From the NCBI GenBank assembly GCA_951812925.1, contig OX638372.1:46994245-47058244 (forward strand): a DNA stretch of 64,000 nucleotides, in the 5' to 3' direction. How positions within the stretch are numbered: the stretch's first letter is position 1; every line of letters begins with the position of its first letter. Source of the DNA: Calliopum simillimum (taxonomy: Eukaryota > Arthropoda > Insecta > Diptera > Lauxaniidae). The notes beneath the pieces were generated by a model, which was given only the letters and a program-made list of their open reading frames with translations, had not been told where the DNA came from and did not search any database. Below, in pieces: positions 43,885 through 55,416 of this stretch. Made by a program: the position numbers and the translations under genes.

Positions 43885-45205
43885 GCATAAGGTTGCGTAG
43901 CTTCTGGGAGGTGATAGAGGAGGCCTAGACTAACAAAAAATTGTACGTGAGGGTGGGGTGTAAAATGTACCTCTGAGGAGTTATGGGGTTAAAACTGATT
44001 TTCTGAGTTGTTTTAGAATACAAATTTCTTGAGACCCCCTTGGCTTAAAAAGATTTCGCAAAGTTCTGGACCTTTAAAGCTGATATTCAAAATATTTTTT
44101 TACTAAGTTTTGATTTGGGCGGCCACATTAGTATAAAAAAAGGGCGTTAGGAAAAACGCCTAATGAAACAACGCCCAAAAAAAAACGAAATAACACCCAA
44201 AAAATAAAATGACGTAATAACGCCAAAAACAACAACGAAATAACGCCCAAAATATTTACATATAAATTTGGGAGATACTCGTTTTGGAAATAACGCCCAA
44301 AATTTGGGTTATTTCGTTTTTTTTTTTTTGGCGTTATTTCGTTCAAAATAAAAAAACGAAATAACGCCCAAATAATTGTCATACAAATAAATTTTGGGAG
44401 TTGTTTCCAAAATGATTATCGCCCAAATTTGTGTGAAACTAATTTGGGCGTTATTTCATTTTTGTTTTTGGGCGTTATTTTATATTTTTTGGGCGTTTTT
44501 GTTTTTATTTTGGGCGTTAGTTATTTCGTTTTTTTTTTTTGGGGCGTTATATCATTTTTTAAAAATAAAACGAAATAATGCCCAAAAAACAAAATAAAGC
44601 CCAAGTTTTTGGGCGTTATTTCCAAAATGATTACCAAATTCATATAAAAATAATTTGGGCGTTATTACGTTTTTGTTTTTGGGCGGTTTTTTATCGGGCG
44701 TTATTTCCTAACGCCTGAAAAAAGTCTTATAAGCATAAGTGTTACTCGCTCTTCCCTTTATCTGATGGATCCTTCAAACGGATTGTTCTTGAAAAGTATT
44801 TTTTTCTAACCTCAATTAAAAAAATTGGAGTGATAAGTATACCACCGAATTAAAGAGAATTTAATGAGGATTCCAAAAAAAATTAAAAAGATGAATGTTA
44901 ATGGGCATTTTTTATGTACTAAAATGACCGCCAAAGTCAAAAATAATAAAAAAAGTTGAAAATATCAACTTTATAGGTCCAGAACTTTGCGAAATCCTTT
45001 CAAACCCTATTAACCAAATACATTCTTGAAAAGCTCATGCAATTAACTCAAAGTTTCATTTAAGACAATTCTTTCTAAAACCCAAAGATGACCCAAGAAA
45101 TTTTTTAAAACAGCAGAAAATCAGCTTTAACCCTATAACCCCTCAGAAGTACATTTTAGATCCCGCTTTTATCACCTTCCAGAAGCTTCGTTACCTTATC
45201 AATTA
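43885..45205. repeat. inverted-arm repeat block hosting the GGGCGTTATTTC element
   Basis: The left arm 43900-44135 (GGGAGGTGATAGAGGAGGCC, CTGATTTTCTGAGTTGTTTT, GGCGGCCACATTAGTA) is mirrored by 44900-45200 (CCGCCAAAGTCAAAAATAAT, AAAATCAGCTTTAACCC, ATCACCTTCCAGAAGC). Same family as 2936-3240/4195-4320 and 35290-35770. The middle is occupied by the element at 44141-44716. Confidence 0.6.
44141..44716. mobile_element. element built of about 23 copies of the word GGGCGTTATTTC
   Basis: Left end GGGCGTTAGGAAAAACGCC; right end inverted GGCGTTAGGAAATAACGCCC; each end is itself a hairpin. Within 576 bp I count about 23 copies of GGGCGTTATTT or its reverse complement, some degenerate. The left half mostly carries AAATAACGCCC and the right half mostly GGGCGTTATTTC, with TTCGTTTTTTT or AAAAACGAA spacers. 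The related block at 3200-3240 is uninterrupted at the same spot (GGCGGCCATTTTAGTATGAA), so it is an insertion. No coding potential. Confidence 0.75.
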
Positions 45206-45255
45206 CACACTGAATAGCTTGGAGGTCAGATTTATCACTTTTCTACTTCATGCAG

Positions 45256-45729
45256 TGCATTACAAAACCCATTTGGAAAGGTATGCTCAAATGCGTACAG
45301 GCCATTGCTTATGGTCTCGATGTAACATTTTCAAATTTCGGACTTGGTGGTATGGCATCTGTTTTTCAATTAATGGAAATTGCGCATACACACTACTGGA
45401 GCAAAGAAATTAATGAAGCGAGCGATATGTCATCAAGTCTACTATCCAGTCATGCAGCCAGTCCAATGGGTAGTCGAGAGAATTTACGGTCACCAGCATC
45501 ACCGAGTGGTTCGCATTCAGGACTTGGCAGCGAATGGGCATCTCCACAAGAATCACGTAAAAGTTCAACTCACACTGATCGTGCGGGTCCAAATTCGGCA
45601 GCGGCCCAACGTCGTTTATCTTCGACAGACAGTCAGGAGGGACAACAATCGACTACGGAAATGTTTAAGGATATGCTGGCGCAAAAGCGTACACAGTTCT
45701 TAAGCAAATTGACATCGTTTGACTCTGAT
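45256..45729 (+). CDS. Rab3-GEF: Rab3-GEF exon (conserved block and Ser-rich segment)
   Basis: Acceptor TTCATGCAG; reads CITKPIWKGMLKCVQAIAYG, LDVTFSNFGLGGMASVFQLM and EIAHTHYWSKEINEASD, then a Ser-rich part (SSSLLSSHAASPMGSRENLR). It ends EMFKDMLAQKRTQFLSKLTS and FDSD at GAT-GTAAGT, phase 0. An ATG six bases upstream of the splice site (45250) belongs to the intron. Confidence 0.92.
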
Positions 45730-46106
45730 GTAAGTAATAGTTGTGTTTCTTATCAATTTTATGCAACTTTACTTAAGTACAATAGAAAGCTTTCATAGTC
45801 GCACAATAATTGTAATAGAATTTTTCATAATATATCAAATCTTAGTACTTAGTTGTTAATTGTCATTACTTTTGTATATAAAAATCCAATTGTAGCGTCC
45901 ATTTCTTTAGTTTTCATTACTTTTTGAGCTTAGGCTGTGCCTTAAGCTTAATAAATCTTAGAGGTTTGCCTTTGCGTTTAGCTTTTGCGAAAAATCACAT
46001 AGAACACGTAAACATTTAGCCGTTAGTTAGTCTATTTCGTTACGACTTCACATACATACATACATAAGTATATGTACGCTAACATACCTTTAACATTCGT
46101 TCGTAG

Positions 46107-46223
46107 GGTGCTGGCTCAACGGGTGCTCTCTCCGTGGTAAGTGATCTGCTACCATCGGCTAATTTGGGCGCTCGCTTGCCTGCCAGTTGTCGTTCGACTG
46201 TCTCCGATACTGAATATGAAAAT
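46107..46223 (+). CDS. Rab3-GEF: Rab3-GEF 117-nt exon, probably alternative
   Basis: Acceptor CGTTCGTAG; reads GAGSTGALSVVSDLLPSANL, GARLPASCRSTVSDTEYEN at AAT-GTAAGT. Phase 0 at both ends, so it can be skipped. Ten codons in, GTG-GTAAGT (after 46136) is a perfect consensus donor in the same phase, allowing a 30-nt short form. The exon lies between 0.4-kb and 4.8-kb introns. Confidence 0.78.
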
Positions 46224-49200
46224 GTAAGTAAAATTGTGCAACCAAAAAAATGGCAAAAAGGATGTTATATCCTTTAGGTATATGCATATGTGTACAACTA
46301 TGAATTACATATGTTTTGTGTTCGTGTTGTATTGTAAAGTGTTGATTGTTGTGTTTTCAGAATTAAGTGAAATTTTTGCAAATCAAAAAAGAAACATCGC
46401 TAGCCCATTATCTCTTGTTTTTAGGTCTTTTTGACATGTTTTTTTCTAAAAACAAGGTTTAATGGTTTTCTACAAAAATATTTCATGGAAAATTTCACTA
46501 GGGATCAGTAAAGGCAAAAAATCTCTAGAACTAAAATTTTTTAAGTTTTTCATAAAAAAGTTTTTAAAAAAATAATTTGAAAATTAAAAAAAAAAAATAA
46601 AATTCTACAAAAAGTGTTAAAAATGTGGGTCAAAAACTTCTAAAATGATAATGGCTAGACATTCTCTACAGAATTTGTCTCAAGGACATAAGCGAAGAAG
46701 TTAGTAGTTTAGAAGTTGCGAACAGTTAAAGTGATTTGCCTTTTTTAAGGTCCATTTTTCAAGATAGGTACAATCGAAAACCGGCTGTGATTTTTCTTTT
46801 TTTGACCTCTATTTTACGAAAATGGACGTGGAGAAAAAAAAATACAACTTTGCACTTATGGACAATCTACCGTACAAGCTATTTTGATGAAATTTGATAT
46901 ACAAGTTCCGAACATAATAATAAAAGCCACGCCTTGTATAATTTTCTCGGTAAGACACTAAATGACGTTATATCTCTCAAACAATAAAATCTATTTTGAT
47001 GAAATCAGTAGCTATACGATAACCATAAAATCCACAAACTGAGTCTTTCTTTGAGTAATCAATCAAGATTCTAGTTGTCATTTCCGATTTATATGAAAAT
47101 TTTGATAAAATGATCTTGTGATTAATGGTACATAAAAATAAAAATAGGAAGTTCAACAAATGATTTTCCGAAATTTCAAAGATAGCGGTCAATCCTCGGC
47201 TTTTTATCAGATTTTAATGAAATTTTCAGGGTTAGTGTAGATAAATATGAGCTTTTGAAAATATAATAATGTGTGGAAATAATATTTTTCTCTTTTTAAA
47301 GCCATTTTGGGGCTTGGAGCACCCTTTTTTTAAATATTTTTATTTAAAAGTAGACTTTACTACAACTACCTTGCGATCCATTACGGTTTTCAAGTTATGA
47401 GTTTTTGAAGTTGTTTAATGTTGAGTTTATCATGAGTCGTTGTTGCCACCGTTCGGACGGTATTTTTTTTTTTTCGTAGACCACTAGTGAAATTTTTCGT
47501 ATAATATTTTAACCCATTATAACCAAGTTTTTGGAGAAAAAAAAACGGGATATTACTAACTTTATACAGAGTTTTAAAAAAATTGGAGATTTAAGCTCAA
47601 AAAGGGCATAGTCAGATAAGTGCCACGCTCACTTTTCAGATGCATGTTTCACATCCTTTACGTGTACTAAGTGTGTAATATACACAAAAAATCCTATTGG
47701 AAATTGAGCCTTTGGTTTCTTACCTCGCTTCTCAAATTTCAGGAAAGCTCTGTAAAAATTGACAAACTTTGATTCTCGATATCTACAAACTTGAGTTTTT
47801 CATTTTACGATTTCAAAATGCCATATGTAGAATTTTTTGGTGATCAAAATAAATTGATTTTTAGAAAATCCAAAAAAAAAAAACGGTGCTTGATCTTGTG
47901 AAGATAAGGTCGCTTCTCTTGTGGTATACCTTATTTTAGTATTTTTTACGCATTATTCATAAGTTACAAGCATAAGCCTTTGTTGACCTTTAGTAAAATT
48001 TTCCGTAGAATATATTTTTAAACTTCGATTTTTAGATAAAGGTGTCAAAAAAATCCATAAAATAGGAAGTAATGGGTTAAACGACAAGATTTATCCAACA
48101 TTTCACTTTAGAATTTTACAGAATAGTCAAATTTTGAGAACTCGGTACTTTTGGTGATTTCAGCTAAAAAGCAATATATGGTTGATGTGCGAATAAGATA
48201 CTTTTTGTTTTTTATATACTCGAATTTTGAGTCAAGATGAAAAATTTGCGATATCACTTGACTCATTTGTGACATCTCTGAGATCGTAATAATCGGCCAA
48301 AAGTATAAGGCTCCCAAAAAAGTGCATACTTAATACTTTTCTTTTTGAGAGATGAATAAATGCTTATCGTAAATATGATGCTGGGTTCATTAACCATTAC
48401 ATATAACAATAAGCGGCATTTTTTTAAGGTCAAAAAACAAAAGGCTCGGTTTTTTCGCCTTTTTATTGGTCAATGTTTTTTAATTTTTTTTCGGTACGCC
48501 AAGGAGTAAAAAAGCATTTATTTCTGTTTTAGTCAAAAATTTGACAACTAATCGATTTTACAATGCCAACAATAAGCGATAAAAGTAAGAATATCAGTAT
48601 TAAATCTCCTGCTGGGTACTGTAGTCACTAAACATTCTGATTATCCTCAACAACTGGCCATGGAACAAAATAAATTTTCGCTATTTGACGCTTAATTACA
48701 TCCGGTTGACTTTTGGTCTACAACGACCTCCGGCAAACTTTCCTGTGTAGATTCTTGAGCGTGTCCTATCCATTTCTATTTATGAAGCATATCTGACGAA
48801 AGTAACCAATTAAATGATATAATAAATGTCAACAAAACTTCAAATTATCAAAGTTATGAGGTGCCACATGCTTGAAAATAACAAAAATCGGTAGCCCTGC
48901 CGAGATATATGAGGAGATATAAAATAAATCACGTTGGAAGTAGATATATTTTTGTATCCTTAATCACGTTTTATATGGCAAGATATAGAGCTAAATCTCG
49001 AAACAGCCGTAAATCGTCTCGTAAATTTCCGGGGTAAACGGGGTATAAATATTCTTCATATATTCTTCCTTATTTTCATATAAATAGCGTCTTACCAACC
49101 TTCAACGGTCTGGCGGCACGGTCAAATATGTTTTTTTTTTACACAAAAATATTAAAAGAAAAAATGCTGCTACTATACCAACTACTTACCTTAAATTGGT

Positions 49201-50991
49201 TAAACATTATTACAGGAGCATATCCTGTGCGCTTTACTTTACCTAAAATCAAATCTTATTCACATGTGTAAAATAGTTCCAGAGATATGACAAATTTGTT
49301 TTTTTAGAAGGTCGCACCCATTTTTTAATGAACATTTTTTTCCCAGTGTCAATTATATTTATATATACCAAATCTCATTCCCCTGAGTCCAATATTTCCA
49401 GAGATACGACGAATTTCGGGTGGAGGGGGCGTGGTATCGCCCTTTTTTTATTAGAGGCTATTTATCAAAGTATTGTTCATAAACATACTAAATCTCATTC
49501 ACTTATGGCAAATAGTTTCAAAGATAGGATTAATTCTATCGATTAAAGCCACATATTTTCATATAAATACCGTTTTTCCGTTACAAAAAATTAGTATGCA
49601 GTAAATTGTCTGCTTATTTGTAGATTAAAAAACTGTGAGCTGAAAAATTCTATCTAATATCGTTTACGAGATATTGCATTTTTATTTAATTTTTTGACTA
49701 TTTATTAAAAAATTTAATTTTTGCGTACGAAAAAAAAAAAATGATCAATATATAGAAACTAAAGTAGTCAGTTCTAATGTATTTTTTGATGCTTAATCCG
49801 AATCTGGTCTTGAAATTGCTCTATCACTTCTGAATTTTGAGATATTCTAACATGGAATTTTGGCATGTACGGTTTTTCACCACATTTGACGTTATATGAC
49901 AGGACCAGGTAATTGTTCATCATAAAACTCGATAGGGTTATTGAAACCACTATTCTTTTTCTTCAAAACTCACTTTAATTTATATCGATATCTTTATTTT
50001 TCTTCGAAATATCGTAACCTAAAAAAAGTTCAAAAAATGCACGAAAGACGCCATTCGCAACATTGGTTGATTTATATAAAAATTTGTCCCTATCGAGTTT
50101 CATGATGAACAATTACCTGGTCCTGTCGTATATCGTCAAAAGTGGTGAAAAAACCGTGCATGCCAAAATTTCAGGTTAGAATATCTTAGAATTCAGAAGT
50201 GATAGAGCAATTTCAAGACCAGATGCGGATTAAGCATCAAAAAATACATTAGAACTGACTATTTTTGTTTCTATATATTGATCTTTATTTTTTTAGTACG
50301 CAAAAATTAAATTTTTTAATAAAAAGTCAAAAAATTAAATAAAAATGCAATATCTCATAAACGATATTAGATAGAATTTTTCAGCTCACAGTTTTTTAAT
50401 CTATGTACAAATAAGCAGACAATTTACTGCATACTAATTTTTTGTAACGGAAAAACGGTATTTATATGAATATATGTGGCTTTAATCGAAAGAATTAATC
50501 CTATCTTTGAAACTATTTCACCAACAGTTTTCAAAATTGCTCATGATATTTTGTAATCTTATGAACAAATTAACTATTAAGCTGTATCGTCTAAGCCTGA
50601 TATAAAAGTTTTCAATTAGGCTCTCACGGAAATAAAATGTAAAAACAAATCTTGGTTTCCGTGAAAAAAACTTGCGATTTATCGGTTTTTAGTGAAAATT
50701 TTCAATTCGCATACTTATCCTTAACCTGCTCTTCAAGGCATGTCTGAACTTGACAAAATATAATAAAAACTTTATCGAGTTTATATGACCCCTTTTCCTT
50801 GAATGAGATTTGAGAATGTTTTAACCAAACCTTAGTTGAAGTATTGGAAACAAAATGTACATTTGAAAAGAGAACCGATATTACTTATACTAAATAAATA
50901 AAAGTTTCAAAAAATTATACATACTCATAAATGTAATATCATTTCATCAATCACACACTGTATCATTAACATAGCCTTTTTCAATTTACAG
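46224..50991 (+). other. Rab3-GEF 4.8-kb intron
   Basis: AT-rich with many diverged repeat scraps: 48900-49050 is a minus copy of the GATTTACGGCTGTTTCGAG family, 49185-49560 has GGGGCGTGGTATCGCCC tandem units, and 49510-50520 is a foldback. No additional exon was recognised. Confidence 0.6.
49510..50520. mobile_element. foldback element, arms of about 0.43 kb
   Basis: Left arm AAATAGTTTCAAAGATAGGA through TTTCACCACATTTGACG and GGACCAGGTAATTGTTCATC. Right arm is the reverse complement: GATGAACAATTACCTGGTCC, ending TCCTATCTTTGAAACTATTT. The loop (about 49945-50090) includes TATATCGATATCTTTATTTT and GAAATATCGTAACCTAAAAA, shared with the loop of the block at 53200-54190. No coding frame. Confidence 0.78.
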
Positions 50992-51249
50992 ACTACAACT
51001 TCAAAGGATTCTAAGAGAAGTTCAGGAAATTTATGGTCTGGCAAATCAACACTAAGCGCCGGCTTTCGCTACACTGGCGGTCATTTAATAAATACCTCCT
51101 CATCCCCGTCTCCTGATAGTCCGCGTGTATATCTTTTTGAAGGTTTACTGGGTAAAGATCGACTTAATGTGTGGAATCAAATGCAATTCTGGGAAGATGC
51201 TTTTCTTGATGCTGTCAGTCAGGAACGTGATATGATTGGTATGGATCAG
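50992..51249 (+). CDS. Rab3-GEF: Rab3-GEF exon (conserved C-terminal block begins)
   Basis: Acceptor CAATTTACAG; reads [60 protein letters not shown] and [20 protein letters not shown]. Donor CAG-GTAAGT, phase 0. Confidence 0.93.
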
Positions 51250-51333
51250 GTAAGTTGTATCGAACAAACAAAAAAAAAAAAAAGCTTGCAACACTGTCAA
51301 TTTATAACTATGTATTTGCTCACATTCTTGTAG

Positions 51334-51573
51334 GGTCCTAGTGAAATGATGGAACGTTATAAGTCACTTAGTGATTCGGAAAAGAAACGACTGGAACACG
51401 ATGAAGATCGTCTACTTTCAACAATGCTTTATAATTTAACTGCAATATTAGTGATGTTAAATGTGCCCAAGGAGGAAATCAAACGTAAGGTGCGACGTTT
51501 GTTAGGCAAAAGTCATATCGGTCTGGTATATTCCCAAGAGGTGCACAATTTGGTAGATCAAATTGGTAATTTG
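51334..51573 (+). CDS. Rab3-GEF: Rab3-GEF exon (conserved helical block)
   Basis: Acceptor TTCTTGTAG; reads [60 protein letters not shown] and [20 protein letters not shown]. Donor TTG-GTGAGT, phase 0. Confidence 0.93.
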
Positions 51574-51648
51574 GTGAGTACATATATTTTGCGGGGGTAA
51601 TACATATTTATATTTTATGAACAAAACTTTGTTCATATTATTTTGCAG

Positions 51649-51921
51649 AATGGTAATGACATCGACTTGAAGCCACTCGGTTCGAGACTTTTGCATCGTC
51701 AAAGTTTCACCGTTCATCATGGTGTTGACGCCAGTGGACCGTTACGTTTCATGGAAGTACGTGATGATGGCTTAGTGTTGCGTTCAGTTAATGGTACCAT
51801 TGTGGAACGTTGGTGGTATGAGCGTTTGGTTAACATGACCTATTCGCCAAAGACCAAAGTGCTGTGTCTGTGGCGAAGAAATGGTGGACAAACGCAATTA
51901 CACAAATACTATACGCGAAAG
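51649..51921 (+). CDS. Rab3-GEF: Rab3-GEF exon (conserved block, PH-like in homologues)
   Basis: Acceptor TTTTGCAG; reads [60 protein letters not shown] and [13 protein letters not shown]. The beta-rich pattern suggests a PH-like fold; this is inference. Donor AAG-GTGAGC, phase 0. Confidence 0.93.
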
Positions 51922-51986
51922 GTGAGCAGCCGTGTTTTGTGTTTCAATTGTGCGTTCTAATTCTTAAATATATTTTCATATTATAG

Positions 51987-52154
51987 TGCAAAGAACTATA
52001 TAACTGTATTAAAGAAGCCATGGAACGTGGTGGTACACCAACAAACGTACCTGAATTAGGTGGCGAATTTCCAGTGCAAGATATGAACACCGGCGAAGGT
52101 GGCCTCCTGCAAGTGTGCCTTGAAGGAGTTGGTTTGTTGTTTGCCAACAGCAAG
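51987..52154 (+). CDS. Rab3-GEF: Rab3-GEF exon (last one in the window)
   Basis: Acceptor CATATTATAG; reads [40 protein letters not shown] and [16 protein letters not shown] at AAG-GTAAGT, phase 0. The fly protein continues after this point (from memory). I found no continuing exon or stop-bearing terminal exon before 64000. Confidence 0.92.
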
Positions 52155-53159
52155 GTAAGTGCAAGATTATTTTTTATGAAAAAGAAAGGAAAAAAAAAAA
52201 CAAATTTTTTATATGCATATTTTCGATGCGTTTTTTCAAAAGTTTTTATTAGGTCGAATTTGTGTAGTACTTAAATACATTGATATTTTTTTCTATTGGG
52301 TGGGCTCGGTTTAAATTTTCTATAAAATAATTAATATGGATTAAGTAATTTTTCATTAATTTAATTTTTTATTGAAGGATAACGATTTTCAAATGTTTAA
52401 ATATTTTACTTATAAATGAAACTTTGTGTAGCTACATCAGATTTTGTATTGTTTTGTCTTTAAAATTTTACTTTAATTTAAATTTAATATTTTTAATTTA
52501 TTTTAATTATATTTTTTTGGTTTTTTATTTTTTTTTTTCGAAATAAGCAAAATTATTTTAAAATCTGCAAACATAAGCAAATAGTGGTGAAATGTTTGTA
52601 TGAATGCAAGGACCTTCTCAATTTTTATTATTTGTTTAATCATTATATATATATACAATAGTTCTATGCGATTTTCAAAAACACATACATACACAATTTC
52701 AAAAATTTTATTGGAAAAAAATTTAAAAATTAAAAAAACTTTTGTTTAAAATATTATTTCTTATATTAAATGGTATTTAAAAATGTTATCTTATCGAAGG
52801 AACTTGTAAAATTATCGCTTACAGAAAATAATCACTAGCGTTTTAATAGCCAAGGAAGCTGTTGGTCAAAAATTTCTCAAGTGAGCCAGCCATCTAAGAG
52901 TTTTAACGTCAAAAACGCTTTCAAAAAACATGATTTTTTGTAGCAACTAGTAAAGAGTTTTAAAAATATTAAGTATAACTAAATTTAGGCATAGACCAGG
53001 AAATTAAATGGTTTTCTTTTTTTTTTTTTTGGCACCAGACTTTTTCATTTATTATATAAAATCGTTATTTTATTTCATTTATCATTTAAAATCCCTATTA
53101 TTTAAAATCCGCATTTTAAATATTGTACTTAAAATCATCCAACGAAAACGTGGGAATTT
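52155..53159 (+). other. start of the open-ended last intron
   Basis: AT-rich non-coding DNA with a short CATA/TATA run near 52645-52700. No exon recognised. The intron would have to extend to beyond 64000. Confidence 0.55.
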
Positions 53160-54190
53160 TTTCAGAATTTTTTGATCTTTTTTAATTTTTTTTTTTTTAT
53201 CAATTTTTGAAAAATTGTTAAATGTCTCATAAAATTCTAAAAAAATTACTCGTATTCCTTAGATGATTCTAAGCATTTTATGCCATTTACACTTTTTTCG
53301 TAAGATCACTTGCTTTCCTCTTCTGCTAAAAAAAAAACTTGCAAGGCGTTACTATATCACGGCGGTGGAATGGCCCGTTGGAGCCAAACATGCGTACTCA
53401 GTTGATATTCTTGTAGATGGTTTTCCTTTGGAGTTTTCTGAACACTGTGAAAAAAAAAAATTAATCCGTCATGTCGTTTTTGAAAAATCTCATTTTGAAA
53501 ATTGTACAGAAATAGTAATTTTAGATGAATTTTTTGATGCTGAATCCGAATCCGTTACCAGAATTGCGCCACATTTTCAGGATTTTGAGATATCCTTACC
53601 TAAAAAGTGTTGATGTTATATAACAACTAAGGATGATTTCTGGTCATGATTCTTGAAAGTGATAGTTTTAGTCTTGAAAACCCGCTTTAAATTATATCGA
53701 TATCTTTTCCTTTCGGAAATATCGTAGCCTAAAAAGTTGAAAAACCGCAAACAACATGGCTTTCCGTTGATTCAGTTCAGAATATTACAGAAAATAAAGA
53801 TTTTAATATATCTCTAAATGGGTCTTAAACGCCAAAACAAGTACTTTCAAACAACATATCAATATTTATGGGCAGAACAACTCAGAAATATAACTTCGAA
53901 AATAGCTAAAAATTGCGGTTTTAGCACTTCTAGGTTGGGATATCTCAAAATCATGATAAGTTAGCGCAACTCGGGTGCCAGATTCGAATATAGCAAGAAA
54001 AAATACATCTATAATTAATATTTCTGCTTTTATTTCTTGGTTTTATTTTTTTATGTTTTTTCGTTTTATATGGAAATTTTACTGCAAATTCCAAAATGAG
54101 ATTTTTCGAAAACGGGCCGCCATTTTATTGCTATAAAAAATAGTACTTTTTGAAAGCTTATTTTATGTTTTAATTCTTAGATGGCTGGCT
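53160..54190. mobile_element. second foldback of the 49510 family, with hairpin repeat at its left
   Basis: 53160-53300 is the ACGTATTCC..GATGATTCTAAGCATTTTATGCC hairpin family. 53515-53600 (TTTTTTGATGCTGAATCCGA, CAGGATTTTGAGATATCC) is mirrored at 53935-54015 (GGGATATCTCAAAATCATGA, GGTGCCAGATTCGAATATAG). The centre has TATATCGATATCTTTTCC and GAAATATCGTAGCCTAAAAA, as in 49960-50030. A 116-codon open frame (53263-53613) runs through the repeat; since the same DNA elsewhere is not open, I do not call a gene. Confidence 0.6.
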
Positions 54191-54204
54191 CACAGTGTCA
54201 GTTA

Positions 54205-54430
54205 TGAGACTTAGGCTGGGATTCACGATCATTAGCTAACCAATTAGTTAACTAAAATGGTGACAAGAGTTTAAGTTATGTTTCATATTCACAGTGGTAT
54301 GTTTAACTAAATTTCTGACCATATAAGGGAAAAGTGCGTGGCTATTCTTCAGCTTTTAGTTAACTATTGCTCAACCAAAGAACTTCGGGGACTTAACAAA
54401 TGGTTAACTAATGATTGAAATTAAAATGCT
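54205..54430. mobile_element. small MITE with GTTAACTAA words
   Basis: TCACGATCATTAGCTAACCA on the left and, inverted, TTTCAATCATTAGTTAACCA on the right. The interior repeats AGTTAACTA in both orientations (54255, 54300, 54358, 54395). About 0.22 kb, no coding content. Confidence 0.55.
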
Positions 54431-55416
54431 GGTTAAGCCCGAGCAGTTTTCTATAAATTGTTAAAGTTTTGAAAAACTGGTTTTTGAACTTGAATGAATT
54501 AACAGAATTTATGAAATTTTTAGTAACCACTGTTTTTCCTTATGACCACACCAAGAACATTATGTCTCAAAAACTCAAATCAAAAACATCTGTTGGGAGC
54601 GTAGACGGAATGCGCCTCTGGCGGCGAAAATTTGAATTTAGAGACGGTCAAAAATTTTGCTGAAATTTAGTTTCTAAGGTTAACCTATCACAAATATTGT
54701 ATCACCCACAGTTTTTTTCTGTTCGAAAGGGTTAAATATCTTAAAAAATATATTCTAAACGATTTTCCAATAGAATTACTAAAATTTTTTTACTCTACCT
54801 AAATAGAGCTTCTTAATCCCAATAAAGAAAATTTCGGTTTAAATTATTTCGCATACAAGCCTAATATTTCTAAGCTGTCTAATGATATCACACACATTCG
54901 TTACTTCAGTAATACTAATAACAGCGTATTTGTCGAAAATCCAGACTTTGACAGTTCTTGATAGTAGTTTAAGAATGTTGAGTTCAGTGATCATAAACCT
55001 TTTTAAGTTTTGGTTTCAAGATATTCAAGTTTAAAAATTAGTTGCATTCCAACTTGACTCATTCTACGAAGAACGTCTTACATATATGCTAAATGCATTG
55101 CTTTTTCTGTAAACATATGGTTTAATATTGTATTTAAAATAATAAAAAACTGAACAATTTATCGTTAAATTTTCAAAAAACTATAACCGTTTCAAAATTA
55201 TTTTCTATTTAATCTCGTATAATATGTCGTATGACTGACATTTTACGAACATGATATAGATAAGGTTTTAAGGGAATGGTTCACCGTCACTATTCCATCC
55301 ATTTTCTTTTTCTTGGCCTGTCTTCTTTTCTCATTAACTAACACTAACATTTTAAGTTAATGAAAAAAAGAAAAATGTTTGAAAACATTTTTTTTGTTTT
55401 TTTGAAAAGAATATTA

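Noticed and set aside
44141..44716. Simple microsatellite
   Set aside because: The words alternate in orientation with mirror symmetry and defined hairpin ends, and a related block lacks the segment, so it behaves as an insertion.
53263..53613. 116-codon open frame as a host gene
   Set aside because: It lies in a foldback repeat whose other copies carry stops in the same frame, with no splice or start context.
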